A stretch of 64,000 nucleotides of DNA. Source: Mastacembelus armatus. Its lineage: Eukaryota > Chordata > Actinopteri > Synbranchiformes > Mastacembelidae. The notes under the pieces are model-generated. The model did not search any database and was not told the origin of the DNA. It worked only from the letters and a program-made list of their open reading frames with translations. Of this stretch, positions 12,371-22,358 are shown piece after piece (the first letter of the stretch is position 1; each line of letters starts with the position of its first letter). The position numbers and the translations under genes are program-made. The DNA lies in contig NC_046640.1 of NCBI RefSeq assembly GCF_900324485.2, positions 22,798,217 through 22,862,216 on the forward strand, in the 5' to 3' direction.

Positions 12371-12538
12371 CTTATAACCAGCCCCGCTCCGAACATAAGA
12401 GCAGAATGCTGGGAAGGTCTCAGGGAGTGGTGAGCACAGAGGATATTTCACAGAAAGAGGAAGAGTCCAGTGCACCTGTTTCCTCCGTGTGTCGGCCTCC
12501 GTCAGCAGAAACCTGTACCTGGATTTCACCTGTGAAAG
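12371..12538 (+). promoter_or_regulatory. Candidate promoter and 5' UTR exon of the tetraspanin gene
   Basis: A TATA-like CTTATAACC lies at 12371-12379. About 160 bp downstream is a strong donor, TGTGAAAG|GTAAGC, with the exon ending at 12538. The first coding exon has its acceptor at 14231-14235 (TCTAG) with 21 bp of leader before the ATG, so an upstream non-coding exon is required. This is the best-looking candidate I found. The assignment is inference and needs a transcript. Confidence 0.35.
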
Positions 12539-13141
12539 GTAAGCTGGACAGTGTCACACACTGTTTTACAGTCACACGGTGTCTTTGTTATGTGGGTTTT
12601 GGCTGTTTTGGTTGTTTTTCTAGTGAAGTGCAGTTGTACCAGCGTAGACAGGGATCCATCCAACAATGACCCTTTGTCTCCTGAGACCTGCCTGTAATTA
12701 TTCTGCTGTCTCAGTGTGTTTCTGGTGGAGGTCTGAGGCAGAGTACAGGCTTTGTCTGGAAAACCAACAGACACAGAACAACAAACTCACAGAGCAGCTT
12801 CTGGTTTTGTTGGTGTTTTAAACTCTGACAAGGATGTTAAAGACAAAACAAGCCGTGAAACATAAAACCAAACAATAAAACACGGAACATGCACAAATAC
12901 AGCCCCAGAGAGTCAACATAAATAACGCCCACGTATCTGCAGTAGTTAAAGTTGTTTGTTGTTCAACTAAATGGTCCTGTGGCCACCCTACAGCAGTTAT
13001 GTCATTTGGGGGGGGGGGTGAAATAGGATCCAGGAAGTTCAGTTTGGGGATTTCTGAGTTTAAAGGTTAAACACAGTGTAGTGATCTGTGTGTGTGAATC
13101 CTGTGGCTGGATGCTGAAAAACAGCAGCAGACCAAAACAGA

Positions 13142-13180
13142 TGTGTGGAGCGATGAGGAGGCTGGGACCTTCCTCACATT
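13142..13180. repeat. 39-bp dispersed repeat, copy A
   Basis: This 39-bp segment beginning TGTGTGGAGCGATGAGGAGG matches 22625-22663 in the same orientation with three mismatches. The surrounding bases do not align by eye, so it looks like a fragment of an interspersed repeat. Confidence 0.6.
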
Positions 13181-14256
13181 TCCTGCAGCTTCTCTGCGTC
13201 TGTCAATCCAAGTTAACAGATACTATTCGGTCACATGACCGCCTACAGACGTGCACATCAGGTCCTGTTTTAGCCATCCAGCCATCATGTGCAGTGTTGT
13301 TAATACATCACCAGCAGGGACAGAGAGGACACTGGGGGAGTTCAGGGGAGTCAAGGAAACTGCTGGTTGTGTCTCTGAGGCCGCAGCCCTGAATGGATGA
13401 TTAACTTGATGACAACCAGCTTTACTGGAAATAAACTGACAGGCCACTTCCTCTTTGGGGTGGACGTGCCGTGAGCTGGTTCTAGGGACGAAAAGGGACC
13501 AGAAGGTGAGAATGGAGTGACACAGAAGAGACTTGTCCCAGTTCTCAGCAAACAGCGTGTTGCTACGCAGTCGTCGTCTTTGGGGGCAACGGCAAATGTG
13601 CTGTGTCACGCCACACGAAGGCCACCGCTGTCCCTGCTGGGAGGCCTGACTCTGGAGAGCAGGCAGGCTGCTAAATTAGATGCATGTCATGTGTTTGTTT
13701 GTGTTCACGTTCTGAAACCTGCCAACATCAGAGGCCGACCGCAGATTTTTCTATGCATATACAGAGACAGAAAACAACAGACCCAGGTCCCGTCAGGGGT
13801 TCAGGTTTTCCATCCGTGGCGTTACAGCCCACACTCTCTCATTTCTGGGTCTAAATCAGAGGCTGTCAGATGTTGTCCAGACAGTAGTTTCTAACTTTGA
13901 GCTCTGTAAACCAAATCTGACTTGTCTAGGTTTATGATATTAACTTTTATGCTGCAGCCCAGTTCTGTACTGAGGCCACAGCAGAGAAAAGTCCTAAACA
14001 ACCCGTGACGCCTGAGGGTGGCTCCTGTCCTCGTTTGCATACCACTGGCTTTTCATTTCTCCATCTGTGCCGACCAAACAAAGGGAAGCTGATATGTGGG
14101 CATGGAAGGAGGGAGAGCTCAGGTAGAAGCTGCAGGTGTTGCCCCTCCCACCTGAGAGGAAACAATGCCACTGTAAAATACACAGAGATTAAACAGATTC
14201 AACAGCCAAATGAACCGTGTCGTTCTGTCTTCTAGGTTCAACGATCGGCAGCAACG

Positions 14257-16064
14257 ATGGGATGTTTTGGATTCCTCAAGGTCATGATGTTTGTTTTCAA
14301 CGGCGTCATCTTTGTAAGTTTGATTAGAAATGATCGTTTCGCTTGCTCCGTCAGGTTTCAATGCACAAAGAGAAACTGACTCCGATTGTATCCACCAAAT
14401 GTTTAATCCTCATGTATCACCTGTTCTAGAGACGTCCTTTCCTCTGATCTCACATCTGAATTGTCCAATCACCAACTAATTAACACTTCCTGTCCCCTCC
14501 CCCTCAGCTGGCGGGGGCGGCCATTCTGGGTGTGGGGGTGTGGGTGAAGGTGGACAGCGGCTCCATCCTCGGCTTCCTGGGGAAGATAGAAAACGCCCCC
14601 GCTGAGCTGAGCCAGGTGCTGAACGTGGGCTACCTGCTGATCGCCATCGGAGCGCTGCTGGTCGTCATCGGCTTCCTGGGCTGCTGTGGTGCCGTGAGGG
14701 AGAGTCGCTGCATGCTGCTGCTGGTACTCATACAGGCTGAAAGACAGGGCACATGTTCTCTACCTGTAGACCACAGGCCTTTAGTCTTGTCATCTTTTAC
14801 CTAGTTTGACAAATCGTCAGCAGAGGAAGCACATGAGCTTTGTCATTTTTCCTCTGTGGGTTTTGTATAAATTAAACAATCTCAGTATGACATTTTTTCT
14901 TTCCCAGTTTTTCATCATCGTCCTGCTAGTCTTCATCGCGGAGGTTGCAGGAGCTGTGGTGGTCTTGGTCTTCCGGCCCCTGGTAGGTTTTACAAAGGGT
15001 ATTAGTTTCTGGATTATTGCTGTTCACATTCGGTCCGTGTGTGCAGACGCTACTGTGCTCCTGAATTTCAGGCAGACGACTTGTTCAACAAGTTTGGCAC
15101 AACAGCAGTTCAGAGCATCAAGAAGGACTATGGGAAAAATCCAGATGTCACCGGACTGTGGAACACCACGATGAGCACGGTGAGTGTTTCTGCTGCACAT
15201 GGGACAGCATCAGTTCCACACCAGAGCTTCATGTAACACCAACTCTTTCTGTGTCCATCAGTTAAACTGTTGTGGATTCTACAACTCCTCGGACTTTGTG
15301 GGCTCTCCTTATTATGTGGACCACAACCAGCAATACCCACCACAGTGCTGTCCGGGCTTCATTATTAACCCGTGTAATCAAACAGTGGCCAACAATGCCA
15401 TGGTACCCTGGAACATCCATGTGTATCAATTCAACAATAAGGCTTTGTGTGTTCCTGAGTCCAGATCCCATCCAGAGACTGACAGCACCAATGAATGTGT
15501 GTGTATCCAGAACCTGGTTCAGCTTATGGGTCTGAGCCGTAGACCTCCATTGTTGTCCTAAAACTATTAAAAGCCCAGCAGGGAGCCACACTGCTGACCT
15601 GGCTCACATGGTTCTTCCTCACCAACAATGCGAGGCCCGCCTGTTTCCAAAAACCAGCTCCAGACTCTGCTGAGCACGACCGTCACTGTTTACAGTTGAG
15701 GTTCTGGATTCACACACCACATTCGTTGGTGCTGTCAGTCTCTGGATGGGGTTTGGACTCACACACACACATTGAATCAGCATTTTTCATAACTTTTTGT
15801 TCCGTGTTCATGTTTATTGGCACAGGCGATCACCGGCTGCTTCCCAAAGATCAAGCGGCTGATCAATGACAACACGGTGGTTATTGCAGCTGTAGCATTG
15901 GGGATTGCAGTTCTGGAGGTAACGAGCTCATCCTCTTCATTAGTTGGACTTCAGAAGCAGAAATGACACATTCACTGAGCCCTTTCTGTTGTACTAACCC
16001 TCAGATTTGTGCCATGGCTGTCTCCATGATCCTTTACTGCAAAATAAAATCCATGAGGGCTTGA
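14257..16064 (+). CDS. Tetraspanin, TSPAN1-like
   Basis: Family knowledge: tetraspanins are four-pass membrane scaffolds that organise receptors and adhesion proteins. Coding exons 14257-14313, 14508-14723, 14908-14982, 15072-15179, 15262-15402, 15826-15918 and 16005-16064 are all in phase 0 and give 249 aa; human TSPAN1 has 241. TM1 is in MMFVFNGVIFLAGAAILGVG, TM2 in VGYLLIAIGALLVVIGFLG followed by CCGAVRESRCM, TM3 in FFIIVLLVFIAEVAGAVVVL and TM4 in VVIAAVALGIAVLEICAM. The large loop carries IKKDYG, LWNTTM, the signature CCG (LNCCGFYNSSDF), PPQCC and a later GC (ITGCFPK), with N-glycosylation sequons. IKKDYG, VWNTTM and CCGFxNxxDFxxSPYF are TSPAN1 traits. AATAAA at 16393-16398 is a likely poly(A) signal. 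Assignment to TSPAN1 rather than a fish-specific paralogue is not certain. Confidence 0.88.
15447..15769. mobile_element. MITE-like element with about 55-bp terminal inverted repeats, in a tetraspanin intron
   Basis: The segment 15450-15504 (CCTGAGTCCAGATCCCATCC onward) is the imperfect reverse complement of about 15712-15768, including ATCCAGAGACTGACAGCACC on one arm and its complement on the other. The interior 15519-15700 is about 90 percent identical by eye to 39445-39620. Inverted ends, short length and no coding frame fit a non-autonomous DNA transposon. I did not define a target-site duplication. Confidence 0.65.
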
Positions 16065-17654
16065 AGACCAAAAGCCTCAGGAGGATCGTGGGGATCACTG
16101 GGGCTTTTTGAGTCCTGCATCGCCTCTGGAGGAGTTTATCACCTTTATGCTGCAAGGACGCTTCATGACTGAATCTCTTGTGCAATCAGAATAACAAATG
16201 TATTTTTACTACATTGATGTGTAATAGATGCCAATGATGGATGTAAATGATCGTTATGACCAGGCTTCAGGCAACTCGTGGCCATTTAATGAGGAGTTAC
16301 ATGGAAACTGCTTCACTGTGATGATGAGCCAAAGGCTGGTTGCCATAATGCAGCAGCAGAGTGATGTGTTTGTTGTATGTGATCCATTTCCAAATAAAGG
16401 TCAAAGTGTTTGTAGGCGACTGCATTGATCTGTGGCTTTACAAAAGCTTTGAAGGGGAAAAGAAGCAGCAAACTGCAGGTGAGTGAGACTGATTTCCTCT
16501 TCTGTCTCACCTGTCCAGGTGCAAAGTTGCACAGTTTCCATTAGAAATGTATCATTTGTCTGAAAGTATTAAGAGCGACCTGATCGCTGATTCCCACCGA
16601 TAGTTTGAGGATTGTGTTTAGACAAGATAACGTCGGGCTAATTCATGTTTATTGAGTCTGATAAACCTTAAAAGCTGATGTTAATGTGTAACTTTAAATA
16701 CATAAGCCCTACTCTGACTGAAAGCCTAGCTGGAGTTTCACTCTGGACTCTGGCTCCATTTGCTGCTCATCGGTCTGGAAAGAAATCGACTCTCTGCAGG
16801 CCAAACAAAAGGCAGGACCATATCTGATCAGAGCAGGTAAACCCACCTGTACTAACACACAGGTCTGACTTTTAGAAACTACAGTAAGACAGTTATTGCT
16901 TTTTAAAGTGGACCTGTGCTGCTCTGATGTGGAATATTCTTTAATAGGAAGTGGTTTTAAAATGGTAGTAGGGCTAAACACTTACTGTACAGTCTGGACC
17001 TGCACATGGGCTCACATCATCTTTTTTCTGTTCCAGGACCAGTTTTTAACCACGGGGATCAGGAGGTTCATGTACTGGAACACATTTGAACCCAGAAAGT
17101 GTCCTGTGGTAACACGGTCACCCAGAGGAGGCTGCAGCTGCCCTGCAGGGGGCGCTGTCGCTCCATTTCCTGCTGCAGACTGAGACTGGAGCTACAGCTG
17201 CTCTGCAGGGGGCGCTGTCGCTCAGTCTGATCTGCAGATCTGATAACAGGTCTGTTCTCATGCTGCAGGTCCAGACCCACGAGCTGAGAGGACCATTCCT
17301 TCACTTTTATCTTATGAGAGCATTTCTCATCTGACTGTTGAATAGCAATTATCACCTGAAACCTAGTTCTAAGGATTTTCTTTCTTTCTGTTCTTGCTCA
17401 GTGGTTTTTTGTTTCCCTGCGTGACAAATGTGTCAGAATTTATTTTTTTTTGAGAATCTGCAGCGTCATATTGAAATGTAAATAGTTTTAAATGTGCATG
17501 TTTATATTCCTACAAACAAAATGCAGTAAATGTGTTTAGTTGTGTTATTTGTCAAGCATTTCTTAAAGTTATGTAAGAGACCTTTCATAGAAGTGTGTGT
17601 TGTTTCGTGTTGCTGTGTTACAGAGATCTTCCAGCTGAGTCTGAACACGTGAAG
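16065..17654. other. Gap between the tetraspanin and orphan genes
   Basis: The region begins with the tetraspanin 3' UTR (AATAAA at 16393-16398). It continues with single-copy-looking DNA that holds no exon I can support, then two CTCF-like motifs at 17142-17215. A perfect D-box-type TTATGTAA lies within 17568-17577. An acceptor TGTGTTACAG at about 17622 precedes the next gene's ATG, implying an upstream non-coding exon that I could not place. Confidence 0.5.
17142..17215 (+). promoter_or_regulatory. Two tandem CTCF-like motifs
   Basis: CCTGCAGGGGGCGC at 17142-17155 and TCTGCAGGGGGCGC at 17202-17215 are exactly 60 bp apart in the same orientation, within a local duplication. They differ from the vertebrate CTCF core CCASYAGRKGGCRS at one and two positions respectively. 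Binding is not shown by sequence alone. Confidence 0.4.
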
Positions 17655-18335
17655 ATGGGCAACTATTTCAGTGAACAGGCAGAACTGGACCGATTTGTGA
17701 AGTCTCTCAAAGACGGTCCAGATCTGAGAGTCAATGAGAACATTGTGATGTTCTGCGGTCTGTCCTCTTCAGACAATCTGAAACAACACTATGAGAAGAG
17801 GAAGATGGAGGTGGGTGACTATGGTGCCAACTGGATCAAGGCCTTGGTGGACAAACTGGCTGCTCTGAAGTGTGCTCCTGAGCTGGGGGGCATTGGGGGG
17901 CTCGCCATCGCCATTTTCATCGACATAATTTCCTCCACTCCGCCTGAGGAGAGCACCAAGGAAGCTCTGCGAAGTGTGTTTGCAGAGGAGAAGGCCTCCG
18001 AGGTCTGGGATTTGATCGACGAGTGCCTGAAGAGGTGTGTGATGAACCTTCAGAACCCAAACGACCTGAAGAGCGATATCAGACGGATCGAGCAGCAGCT
18101 GAGTGTCGCCATCACCAAGCTGAAGAACTCCATGGTGAGGGACGGGCACATGTCGTCTTCGGCTCTGAAGGCCTGGGTGAACGGGGCGGCCTTCCACGTT
18201 CAGATGCTGATCCACCTGGTGCGACTCGGAGAGCTCCAGACCTGCGACCCAGTGCAGAAACTCCTCTCTGTTTGTGAGGACGACGTGGACCCACTGTTCA
18301 AAAAGCACCAGAAACGTCATGCATGTGAATTATAG
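17655..18335 (+). CDS. Teleost orphan-family protein with N-myristoylation-type start (single coding exon)
   Basis: A 226-aa frame is encoded by one exon. The preceding acceptor TGTTACAG (ending 17622) and 32 bp of leader favour the Met of MGNYFSEQ over an upstream in-frame Met at 17595. MGxxxS at the N-terminus is the classic N-myristoyltransferase signal, so membrane anchoring is likely. The body contains ENIVMFCGLSSSDNLKQHYE, a hydrophobic LGGIGGLAIAIFIDIIS at about residues 77-93, PPEESTKEALRSVFAEEKAS, and VRDGHMSSSALKAWVNGAAF. I recognise the pattern from a recurrent multicopy teleost family annotated as uncharacterised, and know of no assigned function. The helices look amphipathic, and no enzyme motif is visible. 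Poly(A) candidates are AATAAA at 18398-18403 and 18520-18525. The neighbours (tetraspanin, nr1d1) do not suggest a role. Confidence 0.88.
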   Translation: MGNYFSEQAELDRFVKSLKDGPDLRVNENIVMFCGLSSSDNLKQHYEKRKMEVGDYGANWIKALVDKLAALKCAPELGGIGGLAIAIFIDIISSTPPEESTKEALRSVFAEEKASEVWDLIDECLKRCVMNLQNPNDLKSDIRRIEQQLSVAITKLKNSMVRDGHMSSSALKAWVNGAAFHVQMLIHLVRLGELQTCDPVQKLLSVCEDDVDPLFKKHQKRHACEL

Positions 18336-18771
18336 ATTTAACTTGTTAGAAAAACATTAACATTCAAGATTATTGCACTTTCTAATATCTGAAAGGAAAT
18401 AAATGGCTTTATTTCTAACACATAACACTTTGTTGTGAAATGTGTTCCCTCCTTCCAAAGTGTCCGTCATGAACACAGTCCACCTTTACACCTGTGAACA
18501 TTACAAACCTCGTACCTGCAATAAAGTTGTAGATGTTTGTTTATCATAGATGTGCCAATGAATTTTTTTTCCTGTTTTCACCTGCACAGAAAGATGCAAA
18601 TGACCACAGACAACCAGACCCCCCCAGTCGGTGCTGGGGGTCCCTGTGCAGGAGGGGCCCAGGGGCCTGGTGTCTAAATAATATTATAAAATTAAATATA
18701 ATCATATAAAACTGTTGACAAGATGTTAATTCCAGGTCTTGAGGGCATGAAACATGTGAATACAGTGTGTG

Positions 18772-18975
18772 GTGGGAGAAGTACTGTGATCCTTTACGGC
18801 AGTACAAATACCACAGAGTAAAAATCCCATGTTCCAAGTAAAAGTCCTGCATTCAAAATATTGCTGCAGTACAAATATCAGTATCCAAATGTGCTTGAAA
18901 TAGCCACAGTAAAAGTAGTACTGGAAATACTAATACCTCAGAACTGAAGTACAGCACTTGAGTACATGCAGTTTT
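18772..18975. mobile_element. Internally deleted copy of the AGTACT-type teleost element
   Basis: The sequence GGGAGAAGTACTGTGATCC, then TACAAATACCACAG, AAAAGTCCTGCATTCAAAAT, GTATCCAAATGTGCTTGAAA and finally ACTTGAGTACATGCAG follows the order of the longer copy at 20360-21030. It lacks the 58-bp units and the central part. The ends are roughly inverted, AGAAGTACTG against ACTTGAGTACAT, as expected for a non-autonomous DNA transposon. Confidence 0.6.
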
Positions 18976-18999
18976 ACTCTGACGACCTAGTTTCCTTTC

Positions 19000-19388
19000 T
19001 CTTTGAAAGAACAAAAAAATCCCTCCTCCTACATTTCCCACAATGCCCCTCTACGCCAGAGAGCAGCACGCAGCTCCACGTGCTCGTGGATTTAAACCAG
19101 TACACAGAGGAGGGGCGGGAAAGTGTGTCACTGGGGCACGAGGCTCTCCCCGCGGTCACATGGTCCCGTTTTCTGCCGCGTGCGGGAGCGGCGGCCCCCG
19201 CACATTCAGCAGGGCGCGCGCCCTGTTTGCGAAGCGCGTGTAGCAGATGACAGACTCCTCGTGCCGCAGACGGACGTCTTCTTCTCGGCTTCTCTTCTTC
19301 TTCTGTGGTGTTTGATGCGGGCGGCGGAGCGGCAGCTCTCCGGGATTTTTAAAAGACCCCCTCGTGCGTGACTCTGTTGGGGCTCAGG
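19000..19388 (+). promoter_or_regulatory. Proximal promoter and 5' leader of nr1d1, with a canonical E-box
   Basis: A CG-rich block from about 19030 leads into the nr1d1 start codon at 19389. It contains the CLOCK:BMAL1-type E-box CACGTG at 19077-19082, 307 bp upstream of the ATG. It also contains ATTTTTAAAAG near 19346, a poor TATA-like sequence. Established knowledge: mammalian Nr1d1 is driven by CLOCK:BMAL1 through E-boxes. The transcription start is not visible. Confidence 0.5.
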
Positions 19389-22319
19389 ATGATAACAACC
19401 GCCATGGACACAAACAACAACAACACAGGTAAACAACACCACCCGTTGTCGGCAAGGTAGCCTGTTAGAAATGCGCGTGTTGTGCGTGGTTAACGTGAAG
19501 TTTTAAACGCGCCGAATTGTGCGTTCGGGTGTGAAGGTTGTTGGTGAGTCCAGGTGAAATCCGTCAGGTCCGGTTTTCACGTCTGGACGTTGTGTTTCTT
19601 AGAAAATGTAGGATTTTACGCCGGAAAACTGTCAGGCTGTAGGTGCGTTTTAATTGGTGTGTGAGCCACGCATCGCTCCGCGGACGGTGCGTGAAGCTTG
19701 ACGCGGGAAGCGGAGACTTTTGAAGCAAATAAGTCAATAAATATTAATATTAAAAAACAGACTCTTCACCGTCGCCGGTGCGTCTTGACTCGGCACCGAA
19801 ACTGTGCGAACCTGTGAATGAGTCGCTTTGGACGCGCGGTGCCGCTCTGCTCCTTAACGCTCTGCCGCGCGGAAAACAGCAAGTTACGGTCCAAACACGC
19901 GTCAATAAATAATAATCAATAAATGTGTCGACGCTCGGCTCCGTTACTGCCTAAAGACCTTAATTCGTTTGTTGACTGGTCTTGTTGACTGGTGTTCGGT
20001 TTGGGTGTGAGCTCCGGTTCACACCGACCGGCTCCGGCACATGTCTGTGTCCGATCATCACGGGGACAGTCACCGTGATTCCGGTTGTGTTTCGGGGAAC
20101 TGGGTCACGATGACAGCGCTCGGTCGGTGGGTCGTCTGGCGTCAGGTGGACCAGTCCGGATGCGTGTGTGTGGGCGTGTGCATGTGCGCGCGCTCCATCC
20201 ACTACAGCGGCCGTCGTCCTTTCACATGGACCCGCAAACCGAGCCATGTGCGCTTTGTTTTCACGGAGCACGGCGCGCTGTGATTGGCTGCTGCTGAGAG
20301 TGAGCTCATTACATAATCCGCCCCTTTCCGCCTCAGCTCATTTACATACAGATACATGTAAACAGGTACTGCGATCCTTGACTGCAGTAACTGTAGGAAT
20401 ACCACAGTAAAAATCCTGTGTTCCAAATGTTACTGCAGTAGAAGTCCAAAAGCACCATCATCCAAATGTACTTGAAGTATCCAAAGTAAAAGTACTCATT
20501 GTGCAGAATGGCCCATTTCACATGAATGGATCTGATATTATTGGATTCTAATTATTGATGATTATTGTGTTGATCACTTTAATGTTGGAGCTGATGTTAA
20601 CTACCTTATATACTTCTAATTTGAAGTACTTTATATACTGCTGGGTAGCTGACGTTAACTACCTTATATACTTCTAATTTGAAGTACTTTATGTACCGCT
20701 GTTTAGCTGACGTTGACTACCTTATATACTTCTAATTTGAAGTACTTTCCATACTGCTGGGTAGCTGACGTTAACTACCTTATGTACTTCTAATTTGAAG
20801 TACTTTCCATACTGCTGGGTATCTTGGGAATTTCCCCCCAGGGGTCAATAAAGTTTGATGATCAGTCTGTATTTTGTTGGATCCATCTGATCCTGAAAAG
20901 GAACTAAAGTTATCAGATAAATGTAGAGCAGGAAAAAGTCCAAGGTTTGACTCTGACATGTTGTGAAGTCCAAGGATGAAGTAGTACTACATGGAAATAC
21001 TCAGGTGAAGTACTAATACCTCAGAAATGGAGTGACGTGCAGTGTCTGGTGTCATGTGGTTCAGTTTGAGGCTGCAGGTTCCCATCTTAGTTTCTGATCT
21101 CTTCATACCTGCTCTGCCATGTGCAGCTCTGATTGGGTGTTTCCTCACCCCTCCCTCCCCTCCTGTGTGAGAAAGTGGAGCAGCCTTAACCAATCAGCTT
21201 CTTTCATTTTCCTCTAGTTGCACCAACAATCTCAGGGTTTCGTTCATTCCAAGTTCAGTTTGAGACTTTTTAAGGCCACTTTGATTTTCTCTGTTTGCAC
21301 TAAACCAGTTCTGAACTCACTGTAATGTGAACCCAGGACCTGGTTTTGAAGCCTGGAGTTTGGGTTTAGTGACAGGTGGTGTGTAATAACAGATCCATGA
21401 ATCATGGTAGTGACTGAAGGTTCGGTGCAATCCGGAGGTTCAGTTCTTCCACCGCTCTCACTGTGAGCCTGGGACTGGTCGAGCCTCTGCAGCTGCTATT
21501 GGCTGGTGTTGGAGGACGATGAGTTGCCAAAACTGAGTCAGGTTTTTGGGTCTGGCTCTGGCCTAGTTCCATGCAAACTGCTCTTGGGGCCGTGGTATTT
21601 AACACAGAGGTAGTTGCTGACCTTTGACCTGAGCTGCGGCCGGTCACTGTTGACCTCTGATGGAACAGACAGAATTGAACGGGCCTATTGTGTTTCTGAG
21701 TTTCCTAAACCGTACAGTCACAAACCTTATTCCCCGAAGGACACGCTGCCTGTTTGTTCCGTGAAATGTCAGCAGCCACATTTTAAAGGCTGCTGCTAAC
21801 AAAATTAGCATTGTAGCTAAACTGAAGCTGTTGGGCCCGACCCGATGGTGGGCTGCACACAGCAACACCCTGTGTCAAACTGCAGGAATCAGTCCGAGCA
21901 GGGTCTGGTCCGTCTGAGACATACTTCAGTCTTATACACTGATAAAATCACTGAACCTGTCACACTTGGTTCATCTCACTGTGTGCACTCCTGGACCTTC
22001 GTGAAGACCAGGACAGTTTAGTCCTGCACCCTATCCCAACCCTGACCTCCTGGAGCCCACACGGGGTCAAAGGTAGAGTCAGGTATAGATTAATGTCACG
22101 GGACGAGCTGGCCCTGCCCCACACTGATGGAAATGCCAGTTTATGGTCATTTTGTGTCTCTGTGGTAGTTTGTGTGTCTTTGTGGTGATGCTTCATGTGT
22201 GTGTGGACAGTAGACCAGTCCAGTAATTCACTGGATTAACTGTGTCTGTCTGTCTGTCTGTGTCTGTGTCTGTGTCTGTGTCTGTGTCTGTGTCTGTGTC
22301 TGTGTCTGTGTCTGTGTCT

Positions 22320-22358
<39 letters not shown>

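Noticed and set aside
12277-12669. 130-aa plus-strand frame upstream of the tetraspanin
   Set aside because: It overlaps a likely promoter and 5' UTR exon with a donor at 12539. The frame has no tetraspanin or other family features.
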